From positions 1 to 46,415 of the forward strand of contig CAMDPK010000044.1 in assembly GCA_945904015.1 (NCBI GenBank): DNA of 46,415 nt, given 5' to 3'. The notes under the pieces are model-generated. The model was not told the DNA's origin, ran no database searches, and saw only the letters and a program-made list of their open reading frames with translations. The DNA comes from Candidatus Kuenenia stuttgartensis. GTDB lineage: Bacteria > Planctomycetota > Planctomycetia > Planctomycetales > Planctomycetaceae. Position 1 is the first letter of the stretch. Each line of letters begins with the position of its first letter. The translations under genes and the position numbers were made by a program. This document shows positions 8,115 through 17,419 of this stretch, piece by piece.

Positions 8115-8567
8115 TCAACCCTCGCCGCCGAAGGTGGTGTCGTAGGATGACACTACCAATTGTTGTTCACTCTCCCGATGCCGCTGCGCTGCTTCGATCC
8201 AGCGAGACAATTTCGGTTTCACTTCGTCGGCGATGAAATCGAACGACTGCTCACTGCTGATGCGGTTTCGGAGTTCGAGCAAACTGAAATACAAGCTTTC
8301 GTGGTCACGATGCAAACGATCGACCATATTCGACCAATTGGGATTCTGCTCACAGACATCGGCGAGGTAGCCCCCTTGGTCTTCGTACTCGAACTCGTTC
8401 GGCAGCAGGTCGAGCAACTCTTCCAGAACCGCCAATAACCAGCGGCGAGTTTCGTTGTCAGGCGGTTCTTCCTCCAGCAAGTCGCGAAGATCGCCAATCA
8501 GCAGGTATTCCAGCCCGGAATAACGCGCGTACGCATCACGAGACGGAGTGGGACGGGAGAGAGTCAT
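8115..8567 (-). CDS. Small helical protein, possibly hemerythrin-like
   Basis: A 150-residue acidic, helix-rich protein. RDHESLYFSLLELRNRI near residues 88-104 resembles an HHE/hemerythrin-type helix, but the full set of metal-binding histidines is not evident, so the assignment is weak. I chose the ATG at 8567 because AAAGGA lies 6 bases upstream; a 20-residue N-terminal extension is open but unsupported. It converges with the GGDEF gene and is divergent from the radical SAM gene. No signal peptide. Confidence 0.6.
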   Translation of the reverse strand: MTLSRPTPSRDAYARYSGLEYLLIGDLRDLLEEEPPDNETRRWLLAVLEELLDLLPNEFEYEDQGGYLADVCEQNPNWSNMVDRLHRDHESLYFSLLELRNRISSEQSFDFIADEVKPKLSRWIEAAQRHRESEQQLVVSSYDTTFGGEG

Positions 8568-8866
8568 GCGGCGTCCTTTCACAACAGAACCCAGGAAACC
8601 GGTCAGAAACCTCGTGATGAGGGTCAACCGCGCAAAATGGTTGTTGGAAAAGATGCCGTGTCAGGTGATGTGATTCCGTCAGCGTTTGGATTCCGGCATC
8701 CGCTCGATTCGCAGGTCGGCCTCAGGATAGTCAGAGGATTTTCACCTGCAACAACTTTTCCCAGAATTTTCGGCTCATGGCGAAACTGCTATGGTTGGCA
8801 AAGCGTCTCGTGGCTCGATGGCTGGAGTACGATGCGCCCCTCCCACCAAAGCCGACGGAACTTCTG

Positions 8867-10234
8867 ATGAGTGAGACTTCGACGACAGCACCGATGACCA
8901 TACTTCCCGTGACGACTCCTACGGTCACTCCGGCAGTTGGGTCCACGGAGGTTGGCAGTTACTTCGTCTCGAACTATCCGCCTTTCTCGCAATGGCAATC
9001 GGAGTTCGTGCCTGAAATCCTCTCGACGTTCGCCGCTGAGCCGAATCGCGATGTGTCGTTGGGGCTGTATCTGCACATTCCGTTCTGCCGAAAGCGCTGC
9101 AAGTTCTGTTACTTCCGCGTCTACACGAATCAGAACGCCTCAGCGATTGAGCAGTATGTTGAGTCCCTGGGCCGCGAAATTGAGTTGCTCGGACAACAGC
9201 GTGCGGTCAGCGGACGACAGTTGCAGGTCGTGTATTTCGGAGGCGGGACGCCGTCGTATCTCAGTTCCAAGCAGTTGCTATTTTTGCGTGACACACTGCG
9301 GCGGACGATCTCGTGGGATCACGCGGAGGAAGTCACCTTCGAGTGTGAACCCGGTACGCTCAATTTGGAAAAAGTGAAAACGATGAAGGAAATCGGCGTC
9401 ACGCGCGTGTCGCTGGGTGTCGAGAACTTCAACGATGCGATCCTGGAGGAGAATGGGCGGGCACATCTCTCGCCCGAAATCTTCCGAGCCTACGACTGGC
9501 TGCAACAAGTTGGATTCCCGCAGATCAACATCGACTTGATCGCCGGCATGATCGGCGAGACCGACGAGAATTGGCAGCGCTGCGTCGAGAAGGCGATTGA
9601 ACTCAGTCCGGACAACATCACCGTCTACCAAATGGAACTGCCGTTCAACACGCTGATCTCGAAGGAGATGCGCGAGCATGGTGTCACGTCGCCGGTTGCC
9701 GATTGGCCGACGAAACGCCGCTGGGTCAGCGAAGCGATGGACCGTTTTCTTTCCGCCGGTTACCAGATTTCCAGCGGCAACGAGTTCGTGAAGAGCCAGA
9801 TGACAGATCGTTTCATCTACCGCGACAATTTGTTTCGCGGCACCGATCTGCTGGCGGCGGGAGTGTCTGCCTTCGGGCATCTGCAGGGCGTGCATTACCA
9901 GAATTTCGACCGCATCGAGGAGTATCAAAAAGTCGTTCTCGAAGAGGGTCGCCTGCCGATCAACCGCGCGCTGCGACCCACGGCCCATCAGTCGCTGATC
10001 CGTGAGTTCGTGCTGCAACTGAAGGAAGGACACCTCGACGCTGCAACTTTCCACCGAAAGTTTGACGTGGATGTGCTGACCGAGTTTGCCGAGCCGCTCC
10101 GCAACCAAGAAGCAGCCGGGTATTTGGAGGTCGATGGCGACGAAGTGCGGCTCACTCGCAGGGGATTGCTGCAAGTCGATAGTCTTCTGCCTGAATACTT
10201 CGAGCCTCAACATCGGCAGGTGCGATACACCTAG
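8867..10234 (+). CDS. HemN/HemW-like radical SAM protein
   Basis: A 455-residue protein of the coproporphyrinogen-III-oxidase-like radical SAM family. The iron-sulfur motif is C74-x3-C78-x2-C81 in [16 protein letters not shown], followed by [13 protein letters not shown], the ECEPGTLN strand and [14 protein letters not shown], with the HemN C-terminal region after about 360. True HemN has a fourth cysteine two residues after the third; here that place is Phe, as in HemW-like proteins. So anaerobic coproporphyrinogen oxidation is not assured, and a heme-chaperone or other radical role is possible. Start uncertain: ATG 8867 precedes a YFVSNYPPF segment I regard as family-typical; ATG 8777 is open. 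It leads a run with DUF98 and 4HBT genes. Confidence 0.82.
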   Translation: MSETSTTAPMTILPVTTPTVTPAVGSTEVGSYFVSNYPPFSQWQSEFVPEILSTFAAEPNRDVSLGLYLHIPFCRKRCKFCYFRVYTNQNASAIEQYVESLGREIELLGQQRAVSGRQLQVVYFGGGTPSYLSSKQLLFLRDTLRRTISWDHAEEVTFECEPGTLNLEKVKTMKEIGVTRVSLGVENFNDAILEENGRAHLSPEIFRAYDWLQQVGFPQINIDLIAGMIGETDENWQRCVEKAIELSPDNITVYQMELPFNTLISKEMREHGVTSPVADWPTKRRWVSEAMDRFLSAGYQISSGNEFVKSQMTDRFIYRDNLFRGTDLLAAGVSAFGHLQGVHYQNFDRIEEYQKVVLEEGRLPINRALRPTAHQSLIREFVLQLKEGHLDAATFHRKFDVDVLTEFAEPLRNQEAAGYLEVDGDEVRLTRRGLLQVDSLLPEYFEPQHRQVRYT

Positions 10235-10272
10235 CGGCACGACTTGCTGATCGCGTGCGGCCCAAGGATGCC

Positions 10273-10815
10273 ATGAATCCACACGACGAACTTAAATCAA
10301 TGGTCGAACTGTTTCCCAGTGTCTCGCCGCTGATCGAGCGCGCAGAGCATGTGCCGTCGGCGATGACGCCGGAGCCGTACAAGACATTGCTCGCACACGA
10401 ACATCACATGACGGTGGCGATGGAGTCGTTTCACAAATCGCCCGTCGAGGTGCGAGTGCTGGCCAAGCGGTTGGACGGCGACCTCTATTGCCGCAAGATC
10501 GTGTTGCTGAAGCAAGACGCCGATCAAGTCGTGCAGTTCGGGATCGTGCGGTTCGATCTGAAATCGGTCTCGGAGCGAGTTCGTGAGGAAATCCTCAGCG
10601 AGAAGACTCCGCTGGGGCGAATCTTGATCCAGCACAACGTTTTTTTGCAGATTGCTCTCGGAGCCATTTTGCGAATCACGGCCGGGCCGGGGTTGAGCGA
10701 AGCGTTGCAGATGCCGCTGCATGGACAAACCTTCGGCCGGCTCGCGACCATTTTTTGTGACGGCCAGCCAGCCGTCGACCTGCTGGAGATCTCGGCACCG
10801 CTCGATAGACGTTGA
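10273..10815 (+). CDS. Chorismate-lyase-like protein (DUF98 family)
   Basis: A 180-residue protein with the layout of the chorismate pyruvate-lyase/DUF98 fold: EHHMTVAMESFH (43-54), RKIVLLKQD (74-82), VVQFGIVRFDL (86-96), TPLGRILIQH (112-121) and a closing GRLATI...PAVDLLEISAP. Members release pyruvate from chorismate to give 4-hydroxybenzoate or act in related pathways. Whether this one is catalytic cannot be settled here. AAGG lies 5 bases before the ATG at 10273. It sits 38 bases after the radical SAM gene and 37 bases before a 4HBT thioesterase, so a shared aromatic-acid or cofactor pathway is plausible but inferred. Confidence 0.78.
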   Translation: MNPHDELKSMVELFPSVSPLIERAEHVPSAMTPEPYKTLLAHEHHMTVAMESFHKSPVEVRVLAKRLDGDLYCRKIVLLKQDADQVVQFGIVRFDLKSVSERVREEILSEKTPLGRILIQHNVFLQIALGAILRITAGPGLSEALQMPLHGQTFGRLATIFCDGQPAVDLLEISAPLDRR

Positions 10816-10852
10816 CGTCCGCGCATCAGAATCCATCGAATCGAACAACCGC

Positions 10853-11284
10853 ATGACCGCTCAGTTCATCACCACTCGCCGCGTGGAATTCGCCGACACC
10901 GACATGGCGGGGATCATCCACTTCGCGAACTACTACCGGTACATGGAAGAGGCCGAGCATGCCTACTTCCGTTCGTTGGGGCTGAGCATCATGCAGCCGC
11001 AACCGGACGGTTCGGTGATCGGTTGGCCGCGCGTGTCGGCGTCCTGTTCGTTTGAGGCTCCGGCGTATTTCGAGGACGCCCTGGAGGTCCGGCTGAACGT
11101 CGTGCGAAAGGGAGTCAAGTCGCTGAACTACGAGATCGAGTTTTGGCGTGGCGAAACGCGGCTGGCTCATGGAAAACTGAAAACCGTCTGCTGTTTCTGT
11201 CGGCTAGGCGAGCCGTTGAAGTCGATCGTGATTCCGGCCGAGTACGCCGACAAACTCGTGGAAGTGCCTGCTCCGGCTGTGTGA
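10853..11284 (+). CDS. Acyl-CoA thioesterase, 4HBT (YbgC/FadM) family
   Basis: A 143-residue single hot-dog domain. The N-terminal motif FADTDMAGIIHFANYYRYME contains the catalytic Asp (D17) and the following helix, as in 4-hydroxybenzoyl-CoA thioesterase and YbgC. It should hydrolyse an acyl- or aryl-CoA thioester in the cytoplasm. It follows the chorismate-lyase-like gene, which hints at an aromatic acid substrate, although the family is broad. The Shine-Dalgarno sequence is weak. Confidence 0.88.
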   Translation: MTAQFITTRRVEFADTDMAGIIHFANYYRYMEEAEHAYFRSLGLSIMQPQPDGSVIGWPRVSASCSFEAPAYFEDALEVRLNVVRKGVKSLNYEIEFWRGETRLAHGKLKTVCCFCRLGEPLKSIVIPAEYADKLVEVPAPAV

Positions 11285-11333
11285 AATTCGTGAATCCGAG
11301 ACTCCGCGCTCACGATTCGCCGAGCGGCTGCGT

Positions 11334-13751
11334 ATGATCCGCCGCCCTCGCGAGGCATTGCGGAATCGGATCGGCATCGCGAGCAGACAACAGCTTCAAA
11401 CCAGCGGTGCGGTGAACGACGTGAGCGGCGGCGAATCGACAAACTCTCTTGGTGTTCGACGAGTTAGCCGTGTGCTGATGCCGTTGTTCGTGGCCATGCT
11501 GATGCTGATCGCTTGGTCCGATTTGGCGGTGGCCGGTGATCCGCTGTCGGTGCGAATCGGTTTCGATCAGAGCTTCAAGGTCGGTCAGTGGACGCCGATC
11601 GTTGTCGAGAACGTCTCGCCGAACGCACAGGCCTGTGAGGCAATTGTCATCGATCCGGATGGAGTGGGTGTGTCGCATCCACTCACGCGGCAGGTCGCTG
11701 ACGGCGTGACTCGTTGGACCGGAGTCGTGCGCAGCGGTCGATTGGACGGCGGGCTGGAAGTGCGTGTTCGGAACGATGGTCCAACGCCGCTTCAGTCTCA
11801 GAAATTACTGGCGTCGCGAGTCCCGAAAAGCACAGTCCCTGATTCTGATGTCAGCGATCCAAACACCTGTTTTCCGTTACGGCAGTCCGAGACAGTTTGG
11901 TTGGAGATCGGCACGGCAGTCGAATTATTGAAGCCGGTCGGCGCATTGCACGCGATTCGATCGGAGTCGTTTCCAGACATCGTCGAGATTCCTTGGGCGT
12001 TGGATGGCGTCGATGGAATCTGGGTAACCAGCCGCGCGACGTTGAGCGAAACGGCGCGAGTGGAATTGGAACGTTGGCTGTGTCGCGGCGGTCATCTGGT
12101 CGTGACGATTTCGATGGACATCGACGAGTTTCAACAGACGCCGTGGGCCGGGCTGCTCAAAAGCGTTGTTGAGCCGCGCGCGCGAACTCGAACGACGGAT
12201 CTGAGCGGCATCGAGGGTTTCACGGTGCATGGCCGAAAGATTCTCGGCGCGAATCGCGCTCCGGTGCCAGTCACGACGCTGTCGCGGAGCGAAGGCCAAA
12301 TCTTGGCTTCGTGCCTGGAAGGCCCGCTCCTGACGCGAACCAGTTTTGGATTTGGACTGATCACCGCGTTCGGGATCGATCCGACCGTCGCACCGATGTC
12401 GCGCTGGGATGGCCGCACCAATTTCGTGAAGCGGTTGTTGCTCGCCACGGCTGACACAGAGTCGGCGAAGTCACCCGTCCGGTCATCGTTGTCGCAGAGC
12501 GGCATCACCGACTTGGCATCGCAGTGGCGAGCCGCGGCGATTCACATTCCAGAAGTCGCGCGTCCCACTTTGTGGGGAGCCTTGGGGTTGTTGCTGGTGT
12601 ACGCGGCCGTGATTGGCCCGCTCGATTATTTGCTGGTTCACAAACTGCTGAAGCGTCCGCATTGGACTTGGGTCTCACTTCCGTTGTTGGTGGCCGTGAC
12701 GAGCTTCGGGACCGTCTGGTTGGCCCGCGCGGCAAACGGTGATGTGGCGAAGCTGACTCAGTTGGACGTTGTGGATATCGACACTGTCCGGCAAGAAGTG
12801 CTCGCTCGATCCTGGGCGACGGCCTACGCGACGGAAAACACGTTGTGGCATGTCGAAGCCGCTCCAACTCGGCTGTCCGCCAATCACCCGCAGAAGATTC
12901 TCAGTTGGCTGGGCTTCCCGGAAAATGCCTCGGGCGGGATGTACCGCGACAGCGGATTTGACATCGGACACGCGGTCGCGCGGTCGGCGGCGGATCGCTC
13001 ATCGCTCGGCGGCATTCCCGTTGCGCAGTGGTCGTCGAAGTCGTTGACCTCGGAGGCGATCTGGACCTCAGAGAGGCCGCTGATTGAGTCGCAGCTCACC
13101 AGCACCGTTGCGGGTGAACTGGATGGCCCCGTCGTGCATCACCTGCCGTTTGATCTGCTCGATTGGGTCGTCGTGATTGACAAGTGGATCTATCGCCCGC
13201 ATCCGCGGTTTGGTGAGGCGGCCACAATTTGGCGTGCCGATCAGCCGTGGACTCCCAAAGACGAACGTAACTACGGCCGCGAGCTGCGCGGATTTTTGCA
13301 ACGCACCACCGCGACGAAGAAGCAGAGCAAGAAAGGCTCGGTGCAAGAGGACGTGCTGGTCGAGAAAGAACGCTACAACCCGCTCGTTCTCGATCCGGCG
13401 GATATTCTGCAAATGATGACGCTGCATGAATCGGCTGGCGGCAAGGCGTACACGGGACTGGATCATCACAGTTTGAGTGCCTTCGACGTGACGCCGCTGC
13501 TGTCGCTCGATCGGGCCGTCGTGATTGCTCGCGTCACAGAGCCGACCACCGAGTGGCAGTTCAACGGCGAAGCTCGCCGCCCGACGAGACATCACGGTTT
13601 TGTCCGGTTCGTGTTGCCGGTTCGACGAATCGGCGATGCGTCCGGTTTTCGATTCCTGCCAAAGCTGGAACCCCATGCGCCGACTCCTCAGGAGACGGAA
13701 CAAAAGCCGAAAGACAAAAACTCCGCCCCCAACGAAACTAAGTCGCCGTGA
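11334..13751 (+). CDS. Large membrane protein paired with an ABC ATPase
   Basis: The 805-residue protein has a signal or anchor helix near 50-68 (LMPLFVAMLMLIAWSDLAVA), a long extracytoplasmic region with an amidotransferase-like segment (GIWVTSRATLSETARVELERWLCRGGHLVV, about 225-255; split motif, no catalytic residues confirmed), and two hydrophobic helices at about 410-475. A further soluble domain makes up the C-terminal 330 residues and ends in a Lys/Pro/Thr-rich tail. Its stop overlaps the GTG start of the ABC ATPase (GTGA), so they are translated together. No classic permease is present in the window, so this protein may be the membrane partner. Start uncertain: ATG 11334 or ATG 11478, the latter giving a typical signal sequence. 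Confidence 0.72.
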   Translation: MIRRPREALRNRIGIASRQQLQTSGAVNDVSGGESTNSLGVRRVSRVLMPLFVAMLMLIAWSDLAVAGDPLSVRIGFDQSFKVGQWTPIVVENVSPNAQACEAIVIDPDGVGVSHPLTRQVADGVTRWTGVVRSGRLDGGLEVRVRNDGPTPLQSQKLLASRVPKSTVPDSDVSDPNTCFPLRQSETVWLEIGTAVELLKPVGALHAIRSESFPDIVEIPWALDGVDGIWVTSRATLSETARVELERWLCRGGHLVVTISMDIDEFQQTPWAGLLKSVVEPRARTRTTDLSGIEGFTVHGRKILGANRAPVPVTTLSRSEGQILASCLEGPLLTRTSFGFGLITAFGIDPTVAPMSRWDGRTNFVKRLLLATADTESAKSPVRSSLSQSGITDLASQWRAAAIHIPEVARPTLWGALGLLLVYAAVIGPLDYLLVHKLLKRPHWTWVSLPLLVAVTSFGTVWLARAANGDVAKLTQLDVVDIDTVRQEVLARSWATAYATENTLWHVEAAPTRLSANHPQKILSWLGFPENASGGMYRDSGFDIGHAVARSAADRSSLGGIPVAQWSSKSLTSEAIWTSERPLIESQLTSTVAGELDGPVVHHLPFDLLDWVVVIDKWIYRPHPRFGEAATIWRADQPWTPKDERNYGRELRGFLQRTTATKKQSKKGSVQEDVLVEKERYNPLVLDPADILQMMTLHESAGGKAYTGLDHHSLSAFDVTPLLSLDRAVVIARVTEPTTEWQFNGEARRPTRHHGFVRFVLPVRRIGDASGFRFLPKLEPHAPTPQETEQKPKDKNSAPNETKSP

Positions 13752-14674
13752 TCGAAACCAACCAACTCACGAAACGCTACGGCGACTTGATCGCCGTCAA
13801 CAACATCAACCTCAAGCTGTCCGAAGGAGATGTCTTCGGCTTCATCGGCCCCAACGGTTCGGGCAAGACGACCACGATGCGGATGCTGGCGACACTGCTC
13901 AGCCCCGATTACGGCGAGGCGTACGTCTGCGGCATGTCGATCTACACACACCCGCAGGAAATCCGCCGGCTGGTCGGCTTCATGCCCGATTTCTTCGGTG
14001 TGTACGACGACATGACGGTCATCGAGTACCTCGAATTCTTCGCCGCCGCCTATCGCATCAACGGCCCGGCTCGGCGAGCGATCTGCGAAGAAAAATTGGA
14101 ACTCGTGGACATGGCCTTCAAGCGGGACGCGATGGTCAACCAGTTGTCGCGCGGACAAACACAGCGCATCGGCCTCGCTCGTGTGCTGCTGCACGAACCG
14201 CAGGTGCTGCTGCTCGACGAACCCGCCAGCGGCCTCGACCCGCGCGCCCGCATTGAAATTCGCAACCTGCTGAAAAAACTCGGCGAGATGAAAAAGACGG
14301 TCATCGTCAGCAGCCACATCCTGCCGGAACTGGCCGACGTCTGTACCCGAGTCGGCATGATCGAGAAGGGCGTCCTCATCGTGGACGGCTTCGTCGATGA
14401 GGTCATGCGCAAAGCTCGCCGCAGCATCCTGCTGCTGATCCGAGTGAAAGATCGCCTCGAAGCCGCCGCCGCTCTGATCGAACAACACCCTGGCGTGCAG
14501 TCGCTTGAAATCAAGAACGGGACAATCTTCGCGACACTCAATTCCGACGTGCTCGACTACAGCGAACTGCCAACACTGCTGCTGGAGAGCGGCTTCAAGC
14601 TCACGCTGTTCCGCGAAGAAGAGGTCAACCTCGAAACCGCGTTCATGGAGTTGACCAAAGGCTTGGTGCAGTAA
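13748..14674 (+). CDS. ABC transporter ATP-binding protein
   Basis: A 308-residue ATPase of the ABC-2/CcmA type. It has Walker A GPNGSGKTT (near 37-45), Q-loop region GFMPDFFGVYDDMT, signature LSRGQTQR in place of LSGGQ, Walker B VLLLDEPASGLDP and H-loop SSHILPE. A C-terminal domain of about 90 residues follows, as in export-type ATPases. It powers transport of an unknown substrate, probably with the membrane protein upstream, to which it is coupled by the GTGA overlap. No ABC-2 permease gene follows; the next genes are on the other strand. Confidence 0.93.
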   Translation: MIETNQLTKRYGDLIAVNNINLKLSEGDVFGFIGPNGSGKTTTMRMLATLLSPDYGEAYVCGMSIYTHPQEIRRLVGFMPDFFGVYDDMTVIEYLEFFAAAYRINGPARRAICEEKLELVDMAFKRDAMVNQLSRGQTQRIGLARVLLHEPQVLLLDEPASGLDPRARIEIRNLLKKLGEMKKTVIVSSHILPELADVCTRVGMIEKGVLIVDGFVDEVMRKARRSILLLIRVKDRLEAAAALIEQHPGVQSLEIKNGTIFATLNSDVLDYSELPTLLLESGFKLTLFREEEVNLETAFMELTKGLVQ

Positions 14675-14710
14675 TGACGTCGCGACTGCCCGCTGAGTGA
14701 AACCTCTGCG

Positions 14711-14962
14711 TCAGTGAGCCGCGAAACGCCTCTGGGCGTACGATTCCAAAAAGCCGCACGACGAGCAACGGAGCGTGCCAATCGGTATCGCTGGGCCGGA
14801 CTTGGTTCCACGCCAGAAGGAACTTTCCGGAGCGCCGGGAATCCAACTCGCAACAAGATGAGCTCCGTAAGTATGGTCGAGGATGAAGCCCTGCATCATC
14901 TCGCCGTCACACTTTGGGCAGTGCTTTCCGACCTCGTCGGATTCAAGAATCGGTTCGCTCAT
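14711..14962 (-). CDS. Small zinc-ribbon protein
   Basis: An 83-residue protein with two cysteine knuckles, CPKC near 14-17 and CSSC near 67-70, the spacing of a zinc ribbon. The middle carries a GTKSGPAIPIGTLRC segment, as in small nucleic-acid- or nucleotide-related zinc-ribbon proteins. The ATG at 14962 has GGGAG 6 bases upstream and lies one base after the stop of the PQQ-like gene, so the two are translationally coupled. A ten-residue longer start at 14992 lies inside the preceding gene and is less likely. Confidence 0.78.
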   Translation of the reverse strand: MSEPILESDEVGKHCPKCDGEMMQGFILDHTYGAHLVASWIPGAPESSFWRGTKSGPAIPIGTLRCSSCGFLESYAQRRFAAH

Positions 14963-14963
14963 T

Positions 14964-16148
14964 TCATTCTCCCAAGCAAACGAGACTTCCATCGTTTCCT
15001 TCCGCTCCGATCACAAGACATCCCTCACCGACAGCCGGTGACGCGGAAATTCCTCGGCCGGGAACTTGATGTTTTTCGATGAGCGTACCGTCGGCGAGTT
15101 TGGCCTCGTAAAGGAAACCGTCTTTCGAGCCGACGAAAACTCGGTCGCCGACGACAACCGGTGAGCTGTTGACTTGGCCGCGAGTGGCCAGCTTCCAGAC
15201 CCCTTTGCCGGTGGCTCGGTCGATGGCGTGGAGTTGTTTGTCTTGGCCGCCGATCAACACCAGCTTGTCAGTCAGTGCGACAGACGAGTGATACGGCTGG
15301 TCGCGCTGCTGGTCGCTGTACTGCCAGACGATTTCTTTCTTGCGCCAGTCGAGGCAGATGACTTCGCTCTCGTGCGTGCCGACAAACAGCAGGTCGCCGC
15401 TAACCGCCGGTGATGCGATCAGGAATCGTTCCAGCGGCATGTCGGTGTCTTGTTCGCCGGTCTCGATGTTGATGGCTCGCATGTGTTGGTCGCAGCCGGT
15501 CACGAACGTGTGCTTGCCCGACACCGCCGGCGATCCGTTCACGCGATCCTCGGTCTGATACTGCCAGAGCTTCTCGCCGTCGATCGCTTTCAGGCAGTAC
15601 AAAGAGCTGTCGTACGAGCCGAAGATCAGCCGGTCTCCGACGACATTCGCCGATGCGATGATCTGTCCGTTCGTCGCGAACGTCCATTTCTTCTTTCCAG
15701 TCTTTCGGTCGATCGCGTGAAAGACGCCGTCTTCGTCACCGGCAAACACTCCGTCGGCGGTCACAGCCGGAGACGACTGAAAGCCGGGCAGGAAGGAGTT
15801 CTTCTCGACCTTGTCGAGTGTCCGATAGGACCACACCACATCGCCGGTCGAGAGCTTCAGGCAGAGCATCTCGCCGCTGAGCGCACCGACAAAAACATGC
15901 TCACCGACGATCGCGGCGGTCGAAGTGAACCCATCCTTCGACGTGATCTTCCATTTCTGTTTGAGCTTCGTCGGCAGCGGACTGCTCGCGACTCCCGCTA
16001 AGTCGGCCGTGCGGCGAAACGTCGGCCAACTGGTATCGAGTTTCGTCGGTTTCGCCTCTTGTGCTGATGCAGCCATCAACGACGAAAGCCATGCGACTGC
16101 GAAAATCGAAATCAAAAAACGGTATAACGGCCATCGGCGTTCGGCCAT
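14964..16148 (-). CDS. Exported PQQ-like beta-propeller protein
   Basis: A 394-residue protein with an N-terminal signal peptide (about 5-30, ending AASAQ) and seven or eight PQQ-like blades. Typical blade phrases are WPTFRRTADLAG, VFVGALSGEMLCLKLSTGDVVW, VFHAIDRKTGKKKW and LHAIDRATGKGVWK. It is predicted to sit in the periplasm or at the outer surface as a scaffold or binding propeller; the usual methanol-dehydrogenase catalytic residues are not evident. I used ATG 16148: the frame is open to 16280, but the extension runs through a heptamer array (16171-16201) and is probably not translated. It lies downstream of the alcohol dehydrogenase on the same strand and is coupled to the zinc-ribbon gene. 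Confidence 0.85.
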   Translation of the reverse strand: MAERRWPLYRFLISIFAVAWLSSLMAASAQEAKPTKLDTSWPTFRRTADLAGVASSPLPTKLKQKWKITSKDGFTSTAAIVGEHVFVGALSGEMLCLKLSTGDVVWSYRTLDKVEKNSFLPGFQSSPAVTADGVFAGDEDGVFHAIDRKTGKKKWTFATNGQIIASANVVGDRLIFGSYDSSLYCLKAIDGEKLWQYQTEDRVNGSPAVSGKHTFVTGCDQHMRAINIETGEQDTDMPLERFLIASPAVSGDLLFVGTHESEVICLDWRKKEIVWQYSDQQRDQPYHSSVALTDKLVLIGGQDKQLHAIDRATGKGVWKLATRGQVNSSPVVVGDRVFVGSKDGFLYEAKLADGTLIEKHQVPGRGISASPAVGEGCLVIGAEGNDGSLVCLGE

Positions 16149-16170
16149 CGGCTTTCGGCCGAAGACGTGT

Positions 16171-16201
16171 ACTCGCCACTCGCCACTCGCCACTCGCCAC
16201 T
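16171..16201. repeat. Heptanucleotide tandem array (ACTCGCC)
   Basis: The unit ACTCGCC is repeated 4.4 times without error between the alcohol dehydrogenase stop and the PQQ-like start. It is one of four period-7 arrays in the window. Confidence 0.92.
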
Positions 16202-16207
16202 TTTTCA

Positions 16208-17419
16208 TCACATCGCGCATTCGTAGAGCTCCTGCAAGCAATTGACGTCCAGAGGTCGTGGATTGAACTTGCCCGTCCATTGAGCGGCCGCTTCATTGGC
16301 CATGACCGAGATCATTTTCTGAGTGACTCCGCAGGCTGCCAAGCTGGTCGGCAGATCGACCAAGTTCGCAAGTTCGACCACACGAGCCGCCAGAATTGCA
16401 CCGGCTTGGGGATCATCGGCTGAGCACAATCCCGCGTCAGCTGCGAGTTCTCCATAAAGACCGCCGACCGTGCCTGCATTGAAGCGGATCACATGTGGCA
16501 ACATCACGGCGATGGCGACGCCGTGCGTCAAACCAAGGTGAGCCGACAACGGATTGGCCAGCGCGTGTGTCGCTCCCAGCATCGAATTCTCGATTGCGAC
16601 TCCGGCGAAATGGGCTCCCAGGAGCATCGCCCCGGCGTCAGTCCGCAGATTCGCCCGGTCGGTGTGACCGGGTTGTTCCTCGCAAATCACTGCGGGAAAG
16701 GCCAACGACAACAACTGCCACGCGCGGCGGCTGAATCGTTGCGACAGCGGAGTTCTCGCCGACGTGACGTGTGCTTCGATGGCGTGGCTGATCGCGTCAA
16801 TTCCGGTCGCGGCGCAGACGGACGGAGGCATCGAGAGCGTCAGTTCCGGATCGAGGATGGCGATTCTGGCGGCGGCCTTCTTGTCACCACAGGCCATCTT
16901 CATGTGCGTTTTGGAATTGGCAATCAGGGCGAACGATTGAGCTTCACTACCGGTTCCGGCCGTTGTGGGAATCGCGATCAGCGGCAGCATCGGCCTGGAC
17001 GCCTTGCCGATGCCCCAATAGTCCTCCATTCGGCCGCCGTTGGTCAGCAGAAAGTTGATCCCTTTCGCGCAGTCCATGCTGCTGCCCCCGCCCAGTCCCA
17101 CGATCAAGTCGATCTTCGCCTGTTGGGCAGCCTCCAAGCCGCGCTCGACATCGGCGGTGGTCGGATCGTGCTGCACTTCGTCAAAGACGGTGACTTGCAG
17201 GCCGGCCGCTTTCAGAGATTCGACCGCGTGTTGTTCGTGCCCCGCTCGCGCCAAGCCTTGGTCCGTGACGAGCAACACTCGCTGGCCCGTCAACTCGCGA
17301 GCCAATTCCCCCAGCCGCTTCGAACTTCCCGGACCAAACAGGACTTGAGTCTGTTCGGAATTCAGCGACACCGGCCCTGCCGAATCATCCAGATTGTCGA
17401 GCAAGTCCAGCGCAGTCAT
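16208..17419 (-). CDS. Iron-containing alcohol dehydrogenase
   Basis: A 403-residue group III (iron-type) dehydrogenase. The NAD(P) site shows as [16 protein letters not shown], and the metal-binding region as [14 protein letters not shown] (Asp and His ligands), with [19 protein letters not shown] holding the two further His ligands. [11 protein letters not shown] is the expected conserved loop. It should interconvert an alcohol and aldehyde or ketone in the cytoplasm; the substrate cannot be read. The length is normal. There is no strong ribosome site before the ATG at 17419. It is divergent from the histidine kinase across a 455-base gap. Confidence 0.93.
   Translation of the reverse strand: MTALDLLDNLDDSAGPVSLNSEQTQVLFGPGSSKRLGELARELTGQRVLLVTDQGLARAGHEQHAVESLKAAGLQVTVFDEVQHDPTTADVERGLEAAQQAKIDLIVGLGGGSSMDCAKGINFLLTNGGRMEDYWGIGKASRPMLPLIAIPTTAGTGSEAQSFALIANSKTHMKMACGDKKAAARIAILDPELTLSMPPSVCAATGIDAISHAIEAHVTSARTPLSQRFSRRAWQLLSLAFPAVICEEQPGHTDRANLRTDAGAMLLGAHFAGVAIENSMLGATHALANPLSAHLGLTHGVAIAVMLPHVIRFNAGTVGGLYGELAADAGLCSADDPQAGAILAARVVELANLVDLPTSLAACGVTQKMISVMANEAAAQWTGKFNPRPLDVNCLQELYECAM

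Noticed and set aside
9278..10282. 334-residue open frame opposite the radical SAM gene
   Set aside because: Antisense shadow; the plus strand has clear radical SAM motifs.
13068..14488. Long minus-strand frames opposite the membrane protein and ABC ATPase
   Set aside because: Composition is that of high-GC shadows, and the plus strand encodes recognisable Walker motifs.
16171..16201. Possible CRISPR-like array
   Set aside because: The repeat period is 7 bases with no spacers.
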